This document shows positions 21,669 through 33,189 of a DNA stretch of 64,000 nucleotides, one piece after another; position 1 is the first letter of the stretch, and every line of letters starts with the position of its first letter. The DNA is from Cheilinus undulatus (Eukaryota > Chordata > Actinopteri > Labriformes > Labridae), in NCBI RefSeq assembly GCF_018320785.1, contig NC_054888.1:22585938-22649937 (forward strand), written 5' to 3'. The translations under genes were made by a program, and so were the position numbers. The notes beneath the pieces were generated by a model. That model was not told the DNA's origin and searched no databases. It saw only the letters and a list, made by a program, of their open reading frames with translations.

Positions 21669-24600
21669 CTGAAACAAAAGAAGACAAATGTCAGACAAAT
21701 GTTTAGATTTTTGCTCATTTCTCATTAAAAAGAGGCGTTACCTTGATCCTCCCGCTGGTTTTAGCCGACCCCAGCGCCGTGGAGACCTGCTCCAGGCTCC
21801 CCGCCGACAGGTCCAACCTGAAATGTCTGTAAAAGTGACTCTTCAGTCCCTGCATGAACCTCATCACCTCTTCTATACCAATACTGTTCTCCTCCTCCTC
21901 CTCCTCCTGCCGGTCCTTCCTCACGCTGCTCCACAGCTCCCAGGCGTCTGGCCCATTTACCGTGTATGTGACCTTCAGCGGAGGAACCGCAGGAAGAGTC
22001 CAGACCATTTTCAGGTACTGAATGGCCGACTCGCTGTGGCAGTTGGTCCATAAAGCCAGCAGCCACTGGAGGCTGGTGTGGCTGATCTCCAGCGAGCCGA
22101 AGCAGCAGTCAAACGTCTGCTGGAACCACGATTTCACCAGCGCGGTGAGACCCTCGGCGCCGCTGCTGCAGAACAGCGGCATGCAGGTGAAGTCCTTCGG
22201 GAGCGAGCGGAGGTAGTCGGGGCTGCCGTTGATGCAGGTTAGCCAGCCGCTCCATATCGCCTTCAGAGGCTCATCCTGCCTGGAGAACAGAGGCTTTGAG
22301 TGGATCTGTGGAGAGGAAGGAGAATTTGACCAATCAGGGAAAAGCAATTTAATGCATTGTGATAATTAGGATAACTAAAGAAAAAATACATCTTTAGGTA
22401 ATAATACCAGGTAAAAAGATGGAGGAATCAACCACTGTGCTGTGCTGACCTGTATGAGGACCGTCTCAGCATCATCCTGCGCTTCGGCCATCCCCTGCAC
22501 CACTAAGAAGGAGACTCGCAAGCTGCCATGTGATCCCTCCACCTCCACCGCCAGACCTTGTTGCTTCTCTGCAGCGATGAACGCTGAGAGCTGCCGCGAG
22601 TAGCTCTTCAGCTGGGTGTGTCTGAACTGATAGAGAGGGGTGACGTACGACAGCTGCCACTCCGTTTTCACCAGTAAGGCCAGCTGCTCCGGGTTCACCT
22701 TCTCCTGTAAGACAGAGGGGTAAAAAAGATGGCGACAATCCTCTGTGTAAAATAAAAATAGGTTATAAACAGAGTGATTCCACTCACGGTGATGTTGTGT
22801 GACTTTGGCGCTCGTCTGCTGGTGTTCAGCCTCCGTGCCGTCAGCGCTGGGGTCAAACCGAGCCGTGAAGCAGCTCCTAAACAGCTGCGAAGTGACTGTC
22901 TGTAGCTCTTACTCTTGCTCCTCCTCTGAACTCTGATGCTGTTGAGGGGGGTCCGTGTGACACTAGAAATGTACACAATTCATCACATTACCTCGCTGTG
23001 GTTCTAGGTGGTCCAGTAGCACCTTTACACCTCTACAAATAAGAAAAGCTAAAACTACACGGATGGTAAAGTTTGGAAAACCAGGACAGAGCACAACAGC
23101 TGGGCAAAACAAAGTCTGTTTTACCGCCTACATCTGACCTAGCTACGACCAACATCTGGGCTCAATTTGACACTGATTGCACCAAGAAGGGACTGTGAAG
23201 CAGTGATACTCAACACATGGCTCGAGACACATTGTGCTCCTTTAAGTCGTAATCTGGAAAATAATTCCCTCAGAAAACCTTAAAAATGGAAAATTTTCCC
23301 TCAGAAATTATCCTTTGCAAGTCACATCAATCAGTTTGTTTCCTGTGCTTATAAGATGGGCTTTAATTATCAAATTTAATTGGAAACTTTTATTAGTTGT
23401 CCATGAATTTCCACTGGATGCATGCCAGAAAAAATAAAACCAATTCCAGAGGAAAGGGACAAAACATGTTCAGGACTTCACTTTTTTACTGCATTAATTT
23501 GAAGTGGATATTTCTGTAGGTAGAGGTTTCAACAAGCAGTTGTGAAAAGGAGCATCTTTTCAATACATCCTTTTTCAAATAGATGACTTTTTGCCCGTTA
23601 TATTTTGATTTTTGATAACCGTCAATCACACTAAAATGCATTAAAATTTTATTTCATTAAAAAGTACACTATTCTAACTTTATCTTTAATGTTTACTGGA
23701 CTAAACTAGTCTTTTTAAATAAATGTATTTTGTAGTTTTAGCAGAAAATTTGCTTGAATTTTAACATACAAACAGAATAAAACGAATAGAGGATGTGGCA
23801 TTTATTGCAAAATGCATAAAACATCATTGGACAGAGTTGACAAACATCTGACTGAGTTGACAAATATCTGACTGAGTTGACAAATATCTGACTGAGTTGA
23901 AAAACATCTGACAGAGTTGAAAAACATCTGACAGAGTTGAAAAATATCTGACTGAGTTGACAAACATCTGACAGAGTTGACAAACATCTGACTGAGTTGA
24001 AAAACATCTGACTGAGTTGACAAACATCTGATGGAGTTGACAAAGATCTGACAGAGTTGACAAACATCTGACTGAGTTGAAAAACATCTGATGGAGTTGA
24101 CAAAGATCTAAAGGAGTTGACAAACATCTGACTGAGTTGATAAACATCTGACTGAGTTGACAAACATCTGACTGAGTTGACAAACATCTGACAGAGTTGA
24201 CAAACATCTGACTGAGTTGACAAACATCTGACTGAGTTGACAAACATCTGACTGAGTTGACAAACATCTGACTGAGTTGACAAACATCTGACAGAGTTGA
24301 CAAACATCTGACTGAGTTGACAAACATCTGACAGAGTTGACAAACATCTGACTGAGTTGAAAAACATCTGACTGAGTTGACAAACATCTGATGGAGTTGA
24401 CAAAGATCTAAAGGAGTTGACAAACATCTGACTGAGTTGACAAACATCTGACTGAGTTGCCAAATATCTGACTGAGTTGACAAACATCTGACAGAGTTGA
24501 AAAACATCTGACAGAGTTGAAAAACATCTGACAGAGTTGACAAACATCTGACAGAGTTGACAAACATCTGACTGAGTTGAAAAACATCTGACTGAGTTGA

Positions 24601-26417
24601 CAAACATCTGACGGAGTTGACAAAGATCTAAAGGAGTTGACAAACATCTGACGGAGTTGACAAACATCTGACGGAGTTGACAAGCATCTGAAGGAGTTGA
24701 CAAACATCTGAAGGAGTTGACAAACATCTGACAGAGTTGACAAACATCTGAAGGAGTTGACAAACATCTGAAGGAGTTGACAAACATCTGAAGGAGTTGA
24801 CAAACATCTGACAGAGTTGACAAACATCTGACAGAGTTGAAAAACATCTGACAGAGTTGAAAAACATCTGACAGAGTTGACAAACATCTGACAGAGTTGA
24901 CAAACATCTGACTGAGTTGACAAACATCTGATGGAGTTGACAAAGATCTAAAGGAGTTGACAAACATCTGACTGAGTTGACAAACATCTGACAGAGTTGA
25001 AAAACATCTGAAGGAGTTGACAAACATCTGAAGGAGTTGCCAAACATCTGACAGAGTTGACAAACATCTGAAGGAGTTGACAAACATCTGAAGGAGTTGA
25101 CAAACATCTGAAGGAGTTGCCAAACATCTGACAGAGTTGACAAACATCTGAAGGAGTTGACAAACATCTGAAGGAGTTGACAAACATCTGAAGGAGTTGA
25201 CAAACATCTGAAGGAGTTGACAAACATCTGACAGAGTTGACAAACATCTGAAGGAGTTGACAAACATCTGAAGGAGTTGACAAACATCTGAAGGAGTTGA
25301 CAAACATCTGAAGGAGTTGACAAACATCTGAAGGAGTTGACAAACATCTGAAGGAGTTGACAAACATCTGAAGGAGTTGACAAACATCTGAAGGAGTTGA
25401 CAAACATCTGACTGAGTTGACAAACATCTGACAGAGTTGACAAACATCTGACTGAGTTGACAAACATCTGACAGAGTTGAAAAACATCTGACTGAGTTGA
25501 TAAACATCTGACTGAGTTGACAAACATCTGACTGAGTTGACAAACATCTGACAGAGTTGACAAACATCTGACTGAGTTGACAAACATCTGACTGAGTTGA
25601 CAAACATCTGACTGAGTTGACAAACATCTGACTGAGTTGACAAACATCTGACGGAGTTGACAAACATCTGATGGAGTTGACAAACATCTGACTGAGTTGA
25701 CAAACATCTGACTGAGTTGACAAATATCTCATAGATCTGATGATCATCTGACTAAAGATGAAAAAAGTCTCTCCATGCTCTGATTAGTTTATGTGTATAT
25801 ATGTATATCCACATATATAGTGAGAGAGAGCATAATTATTTAGTAGTTGTTGGATTCTCACCCACAGATGTGGATTGTTGCTTTTTCAGAGGTATTTTTT
25901 ATAGTTTGGCTCTTTGAGCAGGGTTGAGTAACACTGCTGTAAGGATTTCTGGAAATCATGTCATGTGAAATTATGACATGAAAAGCGGCACAAATTCAGT
26001 CTTTGTTGGTAAATCTCGTAGTACGCCACACCCTCCGTGTGAATCCCGTCTGCTTTAGTGTATTATGAGACCACTGTGAAAACTAGAGGACGTTTTTAAT
26101 CCGTACAGAGATCCTTCTGGTGGAAAATGTTTGCCCAGTTACTCCACAGTAACCAAGTATTTCAGAAACATTTACTACATCATTCTTAAAGTGTGTTTGT
26201 TTCACAAAGCATATCTTTGAGTGTCGGGATTACAGAGACTATTCTGTGTGAACGTCTCTTCGTACGTGAGCGTAATAAAAGGACTAAAACTACCAAACGT
26301 CCTGCCGACCTCGTTGTTCCCTCTTTGTTTTCATAAATGCGACCAGAAAGTCAAAAATATCCTTGTAACAACAAAGTAATTAGCGTGTTAGCTTTACCTG
26401 CTGCGGCGTCGCTCCAT
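21594..26417 (-). CDS. cenpl: cenpl, centromere protein L (complete, 5 exons)
   Basis: CENP-L pairs with CENP-N in the constitutive centromere-associated network that reads CENP-A nucleosomes and builds the inner kinetochore. Joining (minus strand) 26417-26398, 22962-22788, 22704-22450, 22305-21742 and 21668-21594 gives 1089 nt, 362 residues plus stop; human CENP-L is 344. Matching blocks run in order: TPLYQFRHTQLKSYSRQLSA, AFIAAEKQQGLAVEVE, PKDFTCMPLF, WFQQTFDCCFG, HFYRHFRLDLSA and the C-terminal TLMLLTECALLKMPI. All junctions keep frame (first intron phase 2, the rest phase 0) with GT-AG ends. Residues 1-65 are basic and poorly conserved, as in other CENP-L. A six-Glu run comes from a GAG microsatellite. 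The 3.4-kb first intron contains the 20-bp array; the other introns are 73-144 bp. Confidence 0.95.
21742..22305 (-). CDS. cenpl: cenpl exon 4
   Basis: Acceptor ctccacag, donor AAG|GTAACG; 188 codons. It carries PKDFTCMPLF, the WFQQTFDC motif, a (GAG)n-encoded acidic run (plus-strand CTC repeats at about 21890-21907) and SHFYRHFRLDLSAGSLEQVS. Confidence 0.95.
22450..22704 (-). CDS. cenpl: cenpl exon 3
   Basis: Acceptor tcttacag, donor CAG|GTCAGC; 85 codons from EKVNPEQLALL to ETVLIQ. It holds the strongly conserved TPLYQF and AEKQQGLAVEV motifs. Confidence 0.95.
22788..22962 (-). CDS. cenpl: cenpl exon 2
   Basis: Acceptor tttctag, donor ACC|GTGAGT. It encodes the basic N-terminal region (RTPLNSIRVQRRSKSKSYRQ to PKSHNIT). 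The PLxxRxxSVR-like segment aligns loosely with human CENP-L. Confidence 0.88.
23000..23810. other. cenpl intron 1 3' part
   Basis: No exon or bounded element was seen between exon 2 and the tandem array. Confidence 0.5.
23817..25752 (-). repeat. 20-bp tandem array, about 96 units, cenpl intron 1
   Basis: The plus-strand unit is caaacatctgactgagttga, exactly 20 bp and held in register for 1.9 kb. Bases 11-14 vary by unit class (actg, acag, aagg, acgg, atgg). A rare class, caaagatcta before aaggagttga, occurs at 24101, 24401, 24621 and 24941. About 24.68-25.40 kb is dominated by aagg units and the flanks by actg/acag units, indicating local homogenisation. On the minus (transcribed) strand no frame meets a stop, giving ORFs including 25747-23738 with a 20-residue period. 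Confidence 0.97.
25760..26390. other. cenpl intron 1 5' part
   Basis: It holds a short TA-rich stretch (about 25790-25830, tatatatgtatat). Nothing else is recognised. Confidence 0.5.
26398..26417 (-). CDS. cenpl: cenpl exon 1 (coding)
   Basis: The exon encodes MERRRS plus two bases, with donor AG|GTAAAG. It joins in frame to exon 2 (Ser7-Val-Thr-Arg). This start is preferred because it lies just downstream of the CCAAT and CDE/CHR-like promoter and is the only ATG that joins cleanly. Confidence 0.8.
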
Positions 26418-26520
26418 GTCTGCCGTGTCGGCCGAAGGAGAACAAAACCGGAAACAAATTTAAACATCGCGCCGTCCCAGCAGTCTGCGCGGTCAGAATC
26501 AGCCAATCAGAGCGACCCAA
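26418..26520 (-). promoter_or_regulatory. cenpl promoter with CCAAT and candidate CDE/CHR
   Basis: On the minus strand GGCGC (26473-26469), a 4-base spacer GATG, then TTTAAA (26464-26459) fits the CDE-N4-CHR layout bound by DREAM/MuvB at late-cell-cycle genes. An NF-Y type CCAAT (plus strand 26503-26507) is about 30 bp upstream, the usual companion spacing. All are within 90 bp of the start codon. Confidence 0.5.
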
Positions 26521-27285
26521 AACAGGAAGTGGGCTCTCAGTTCTTCACCAGCACCAAAAATAACAAGAAAGTTGGTGTTTAAATGAAGAATTAAAAGGGA
26601 AAATATATACGATTACCCAATTATTTAAGCCGAACAACACCAATACAAATGTAGATTAAAAAATAAACTCTGGTCACTATTTTAACCAAATGAATGTAAC
26701 GTCAGAAATCAGAATTACTAGATAGGGACACTAAAGGATTTTCTTGTTGCTTTTTATTATGTTTAGTAGCTTTGTTCTTTCATGTTTGTCGGGTTATTTT
26801 TTAAATCTATCTTTTATCTACAGTTGTTTAATAGTTTGAAGTTTTTATTCATACAACCATACGCCACAGCTTACCTGACACTAACCAGGACCAGAGTGCA
26901 CATAATAGAGGAGACAAACTAAACATTTGTTTATGATTAAACAAACTATCTTCTCTTCTTTTCTCGGCAGCTCTTATTTGAGTAAAAACATGACTGAATG
27001 TCCCATTTGAAAACAGTTCCACACGTCCAAAGGCGAAGCGTAGTTTGAAATAATAAATATATGCACATTATAGGTTTATAATCATGTCTTCTGCGACAAA
27101 TCTCTGTTTAAATTTTATTAATTTATTTTTCTAGTGAAAGCAAAAATCAATCTAGACACCCACACTAATCAATCCTAGATATCCAGCACTAGAAAAGGTT
27201 TGTATCAGAAGATATCAACTTAAAAAAGTGAATTATTGGTGTTGGCAGATATGATCTCTGACGACATGACAACCCAGGTTTTGGC
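26521..27285. other. Intergenic DNA, nothing recognised
   Basis: AT-rich sequence upstream of cenpl without recognisable exons. Confidence 0.5.
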
Positions 27286-27289
27286 AATA

Positions 27290-27740
27290 GAAATCAGCTT
27301 ATATCAGATGTAAATATTGGCCTATATCAGGTATAAATATCAGCCTTTATCAGCTGTCAATATTGGCCTATATCAGTCTTAAATATCAGCCTATATTGGC
27401 CTATATCAGCTGTAAATATGAGCCCATATCAGTGTCAGATATTTGCCTATATCAGTCTTAAATATCAGCCTATATAAGATGTAAATATGAGCCCATATCA
27501 GTGTTCAATAATTGTCTACATCAGTCTTAAATATCAGCCTATATCTGCTACAGATATTAGCCATTATCAGCTGTAAATATCAGCAATATCAGTTGTAAAT
27601 ATCAGCCATTTTTAACTGTAAATATTGGTTTATGTTGGGTATGAATATTGGACTATATAAGTCATAAATTTCAGCCTTTGTCAGCATCAAATATTGCCCT
27701 ATCAATTGTAAATATCAGTTGTAAAGATCAGACTAAATCA
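27290..27740 (-). repeat. 23-bp-type minisatellite (inverted relative of the 61-kb array)
   Basis: Phrases tatcagctgtcaatattgg, cctatatcag and taaatatcagcc repeat about every 20-25 bp. Reverse-complemented they read ccaatattgacagctgata and ctgatatagg, the unit of the 61.2-62.7 kb array. Confidence 0.8.
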
Positions 27741-27844
27741 TGATTGTCACATCATATAAACTCATATTTTATTCACAGAAGAACATAAACGTGTTAAAAT
27801 GAGATGTTTTACCATTTCATAAAAAATGCTCATTTTGATTTTGA

Positions 27845-28445
27845 TTGCAGCACCACATCTCAAAAAAGTAGGGACGGGGCAACAAAAGGCTGGAAAAGAA
27901 ATTGGTATTGATAAAGAACTGCTGATAGAGCATTTTTTTTAACGAATCTGTATCAGAAATTACTGCATGGGCTCAGAAGCATTTCCAGAAATCCCTGTTT
28001 GTCAGACCAGTGTGATCCGCAAATGTGAGTTAAAGCTGTATCATGTAAAGAAGAAGCCATATGTGAACAGGATCCAGAGACGCTGCTGCCTTCTCTAAAC
28101 CAAAGCCCATTTAAAAGGGACTGAGGCAAAGTGGAAAACTGCTCGGTGGTCAGATGTTTAAAAATTTTAAATAGTTTTTGGAAAAGGTGCTGAACTGGCC
28201 TGCCTGGAATCAGACCTTTCACCAATATAAACCATTTGGGGTATCATAAAATAAAGAATCTCTCAAAGAAGACCCAGGACTGTTGAGCAGCTGGAATCCT
28301 ACATCAGACAAGAACGAGACAACCTTCCTCTCCAAAAACTCCAGAAGCTGGTCTCCCCACTTCCCAGACTGTTGTTACGAAAACTGGTGCAGCACTGTGG
28401 TCATGGGTTCTCACCTTCTGCAAACTCAGGGGACAAAAAGGTGAT
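27845..28445 (+). mobile_element. DNA transposon remnant (transposase C-terminal relic)
   Basis: The part at 28290-28400 reads SYIRQERDNLPLQKLQKLVS in frame pieces, resembling the C-terminal block of a fish DNA-transposon protein. Upstream sequence (catctcaaaaaagtaggga) looks like its terminus. Several frameshifts are present. The superfamily is uncertain. Confidence 0.5.
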
Positions 28446-29785
28446 TAAATAAACACATGAACGTTGTGTAGTGTTTCAGGGTTGAGGCTAAAGTATGGGT
28501 TGCCAAGTGACAAAAACAATGTGTATTTGTGTCGATGTGTGCGCATGTTTCACAAGCAAACCACCAACACTGTTCCCCTCCCTGTTACCATGGAAACTGT
28601 GCTCTTTTCTTTTTTGTCCCCATACATGTAGCCTCACTATTTCCCCCACTCTTTCTGTCCTTTTTCAGAATAAATCCATTCATTCTTAATATTTCCACTC
28701 TTCTCTTTCTCCTTTATCCTTATTGGTTTGTTTTCTGTGTATGTCTTCATACTGATGTTTGTGATGCATTTATGAAATGAATGGAAGGCTGTTCAATAGC
28801 ACATACAGTATGATGACCACATCAGCAGCCAATCAGGGCATCGGTAGCTGGCGGTGGGCTTCAGCCAATGGGGAAAGCTTGCAGATGATGTGAGAGCAGA
28901 AGGGATGCAGCACCATGGAAACTGCAGAGGGAGGCGTACGAGCACAGCGCGCTCTAGTGGCACCGGATGTCTTTGTTTATTCCAGTCTGCATGGATGGGT
29001 TCACCTTTCTGCTCCAGGGAACTAAAACTGCCTCGAGGAACTTCATCATCGCTGCATCTGCTTTTCTTCCGGCTCGAAGTTTTTATTTTGGGCTTTTTTT
29101 TTGTTGGTCACAGATGGCTAGAATAAAAAGAAAACTCCTTTAAAATAAAACTTATTTTCAAACAAAATCTTCAGAGATACTGAAAGGATACAGCTCTAAA
29201 ATGAAAGGACATTAGCATCCAAATTTTGACACTTTTATAAGATTTTTAAAATAATTATGTAAAATTTGTATACATTTCTGTTAATAGAAAAAAGGAAAAC
29301 AGGCTGACATTTTTGTCCATCTACAATAAATTTAAATGCATATGAAGAAAATTGTTGATTTATGTAAATTATCCTGCTAAGACCCTGCATGTGCATGTGA
29401 GGACATTTTGGCTTTCTTCCAACAAAGTAAGAATTTCTGCTGTTACAATTTTTGAAATATTTGTCCAAAATGTCCACTGATGTTTGGGTAATTTTCTAAG
29501 GAATTTTCCTGGAATTTATTTGATATATTGTTGAATTTAATTGGCTATTTTCAAGTATTTCCATGGAAAATTTGGGTTAAATGTATATATTTTATTGGAA
29601 GTTTTAGGGGCAATTTGCTTTGTAAATATCTGACATTTTCATTGGGAATTTGGGAAATTTGTTTGGATGTTTGGGAATTTCTAAACTCAAAGGCTCTGCA
29701 TTTTCAAGGAAATTTGGGAAATTAATTTGTAACTTTTTAAGGAAATTTTCATTTTCATCATTTATAATAAACATTCCCTCATGCC
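28446..29785. other. Intergenic DNA, nothing recognised
   Basis: It is AT-rich. The plus-strand ORFs at 28495-28780 and 28854-29126 have no recognised motif or splice context. Confidence 0.5.
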
Positions 29786-29787
29786 AT

Positions 29788-30150
29788 TCATCCATCCATT
29801 TTCTATACCGCTTACTCCATTCTGGGTCGCGGGGGGACTGGAGTCTATCCCAGCTGTCATTGGGCGAGAGGCGGGGTACATCCTGGACTGGTCGCCAGTC
29901 AATCACAGGACTGACATATAGAGAAAGACAAACAGGCACGCTCACATTCACACCTACAGGCAATTTAGAGTCACCAATTAACCTAATGAGCATGTTTTTG
30001 GTGGTGGAAGGAAGCCGGAGTACCCGGAGAGATCCCACCCGTGCATGGGGAGAACATACAAACTCTGCACAGAAAGGCCCTGGCCCTGACCAGGAAGCAA
30101 ACCAGCAACCTTCTTGCTGTGAGGCAACCCCTGCGCCACCGTGCCGCCCC
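29788..30150 (+). mobile_element. Retroelement 3'-end repeat
   Basis: The phrases ccattttctataccgcttac, atcccagctgtcattgggcg, gaggcggggtacatcctgga, caatttagagtcaccaatta and ggaagccggagtacccggag are a well-known, very abundant fish interspersed repeat of non-LTR (LINE-tail or SINE) type. The antisense ORF 30197-29604 is a by-product. Confidence 0.75.
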
Positions 30151-30745
30151 ATTCCCTGATGCATTTGGGGATATTTAAACAAGTAATTCAAAAACATGTC
30201 TAAGAATTTTTACAGAAAATTTAGGTCATTCAATTGAATTTTGGGTGGATTTTTTGTGGATCTTGGAAAGGCCAGCCAAAACGTATGCACTAAAATTAGT
30301 CCAGTGTTTTATTTTCTGCAGAAACAGGGCCATCAGAAGAGTTGCAGACATCGTTTTAGGTAAAAACTACTTCCTGCTCAAATTTAAGGATGACCTTTTA
30401 AACTCATCAGGTCCTACTGATCCCAAATAAGAATGTGAAACTTAAAATGTATTCCAAACAAAAGCTCAGGTCTCAGAGGGTAATTTCTCTGAAAATAATA
30501 AGATAAAGTCACATTTTGTACAAATATGCAAACAAAGTGATTTTTTTTAAAGGGAGATGATGTGGGAATTCAGTTTAGAGGGCTTGCCTCCTATCAGTGG
30601 CGTCCAAGTGGTTGTAAAAACATGCATTAGCCATTTTCGCCCTGAAATCTTCGGGATAATTTCAGCGTAACCTGCCCTGTAAATGTCCTGACTTGCTCGC
30701 TCACACATGCAGGACGTTTTCCTGCTGTTGGATTAAATCATGTGA
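30151..30745. other. Intergenic DNA, nothing recognised
   Basis: No supported feature. Confidence 0.45.
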
Positions 30746-30749
30746 AGAC

Positions 30750-33180
30750 CCGCTGAAGAAGCTCGCCTAGCTTTAGCTACACTAGCTACATAATTAACAT
30801 TACTAGATAAGCCAATGTAGCTAAGTTAGCTTTAGCAACATAGCTTTAGCAAAAGTAGCAAAAGCTAACATAGCTACGTAGAGAATGTAGCTAGTCTCAG
30901 TTTTGTAGTAATGTTTTGGAGTATATGAGGCCTCTATTGGCCCCTACCTTAGATAGAAGTCCATCACAGTTAGGGCCACCATGGACAAACCCACTTGGGA
31001 CCCATATTTGTGGCCTACATATAACATATCTGGGGCCCAAGTAGAAATGCAAGATCCTTCATTCCCAAGATCTTCAAAATTCGCTTCATGTTTTCTACGT
31101 TAAAGGTCAAAACATGTTCATCCGCGTATCCAGAGCCGGACTGCAGTGCCAGCAGCATCATTTTCCAGCTCTTCCCAGGGGATTCCCAGGCTAGATGATA
31201 TATATAATCCCTCCAGCAAGCACCAGATCTACATCGGGGTCTCCTCCCACTTGGATGCACCCAGAAGACCTCCACTAGGAGGCATCCTAATCAGATGCCC
31301 GAACCACCTCAACTGGCTCCTTTAAGGCAAAGGAGCAGAGGCTCTACTCCGAGATCCCTCCAGATGTCCGAGTTCCTCACCCTGTATCCGAGGCTGAGCC
31401 CAGACTCCCTCCTGCGGAATCTCATTTCCATGTTTCATTCGATCTCTTTGCCTTCCGGCTCAGCTCCCACTTCACCATCTGGAATATCTCCACACTGCAC
31501 CAATTTTGCTGTTGATCTTGACGTCCATTTTAACCCTCACTCACAAACAAGACCCCACGAGATACCTGAACTCCCTCACCTGGGTTAAAGACACCCTTTC
31601 CACCAGGAGAGACGCAATCAAATTGTTTCAGATGGATTGAGGGCTAGCTTTGTAAAATAGTTTCTCTTCATTGATCTGAGACATAACATCCAAAAAAAAA
31701 GATGCTGTCTCTATAAGAATGGAAGTGCTGTAATTTGCCATTACAGTACTTCCACTGCTTTTTATTATAAATTCAACTTTATTCACAAAGTGTGGTGGTT
31801 AAAATGATGAAATAACCACATTAGAAACATTACAGACAAGGAAAAAATGTCAAAATAAAACAGAGAAAAGGATCAGAGGTCTAATCCAGGATTCAATTAT
31901 ATGAAGACACATTTTAGAAGCAGTTATAAGAATGGTGGCTTGCTTTAGTTTGACTAGCTTTAGCTCCTTTAGGTGTAGCTAAAGCTAACATAGCTACACT
32001 AGCTACATATTAACATTACTACATACAGAATGTAGCTAAGTTAGCTATGTAGCTATGCAGAGAATGTAGCCAGTATTAGTTGCAAAAGCTAACTTAGCTA
32101 TGTAATAAAAAGCTACGTTAGCTTTAGCAATATGAGCTTTAGCAAAAGTAGCTGAAGCTTACATTGCTACATAGAGAACATAGTTATGCTAGTTTATGCA
32201 ATGTGAGCTTTAATAGCATAGCTATGTAGAGAACATGGCTGTGATAGCTTGATCAACATGAGCTTTAGCAAAAGTAGCTAAAGATAACATAGCTATATAG
32301 GGAATGTGGCTATGTTAGCTTGAGCCACATGAGCTTCAGCAAAGGTAGCTAAAGCTGACATAGCTACATAGAGAATGGAGCTACATTTGCTTGAGTGACA
32401 TGGCCTTTAGCGAAGGCAGCTACACCTGACATAGCTACATGGAAAATGGACCTACATTTGCTTGAGTGACATGACCTTTGGCAAAGATAGCTAAACCTGA
32501 CATAGCTACATAGAGAATGGAGCTACATTAGCTTTAGCAACGTGGGCTTTAGCAAAGGTACCTAAAGCTGACATGGCTACATAGAGAATGGAGCTACATT
32601 AGCTTGAACAACATGGGCTTTAGGAAAGGTACCTAAAACTGACATAGCTACATAACCGTGTTAGCTTTTGCTGAAGCTCATGTGAATCTTATTTTAGCTA
32701 CATTCGCTTATGTAGTTACATTAACTAAGTAGCAAGTGTAGCTATATTAGCCTAAGATATAGCAAACATAGCTAAAGAAAGCTAAGGTTTGTGTAACTTC
32801 AATTAAAATGGGTCTAAAGATAAAACTTTCTCAGACTGTTAATTTGAGATGTTTTGTCTGTCAGAATGGAATTACACGGTAAAACTTTCAAAATAAAATC
32901 AGAGTGAACATCTGTTTAGGGTTATAGCAAGGGTTAAGGCAACGGTTAGGATACCAAACGTTAAAAGTTAAAAACCTGGCCTGGCAAAAAGCAATTAGAA
33001 AACATTTGATAAAGCAGGATTAACAGTCTACTTACAGGACAAAGCTCATCCTCCAATGAAAACATAGCTTTCAAAGCTAAAGCTAAAGGGATGTTCTCTA
33101 CTTAGCTATGTTTGCTAAAACTCACGTTGCTTAAGCAAACTTTGCTACACTGACTGATGTAGTAATGTTAACTATGTAGC
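30750..33180 (+). repeat. AGCTA-rich minisatellite with about 71-bp units
   Basis: agctaaagctaacatagcta-type phrases fill 30750-30900 and 31925-33180, split by the LINE relic. From about 32150 to 32660 a regular unit of about 71-72 bp appears: agctaaagctgacatagcta, catagagaatggagctacat, tagctttagcaacatgggct, ttagcaaaggt. Copies are 80-90% alike by eye. Confidence 0.8.
31020..31610 (-). pseudogene. LINE reverse-transcriptase C-terminal relic
   Basis: On the minus strand 31430-31300 reads EMRFRRRESGLSLGYRVRNS, then DLGVEPLLL, matching the C-terminal RT segment of fish non-LTR elements (EMSFLRRVAGLSL, ELGVEPLLLRIERSQ). Further text at 31280-31060 continues the same arrangement in other frames. 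It is frameshifted and dead. Confidence 0.75.
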
Positions 33181-33189
33181 TAGCATAGC

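Noticed and set aside
23738-25747. 669-codon minus-strand ORF annotated as a protein gene
   Set aside because: It is a 20-bp tandem repeat with no stop in any minus-strand frame; overlapping frames are equally open, and there is no family resemblance or splice context.
23817-25752. A CRISPR array
   Set aside because: The units are contiguous 20-mers without unique spacers, in a vertebrate intron.
29604-30197. 197-codon minus-strand ORF
   Set aside because: It mostly spans the common retroelement 3'-end repeat on its antisense strand.
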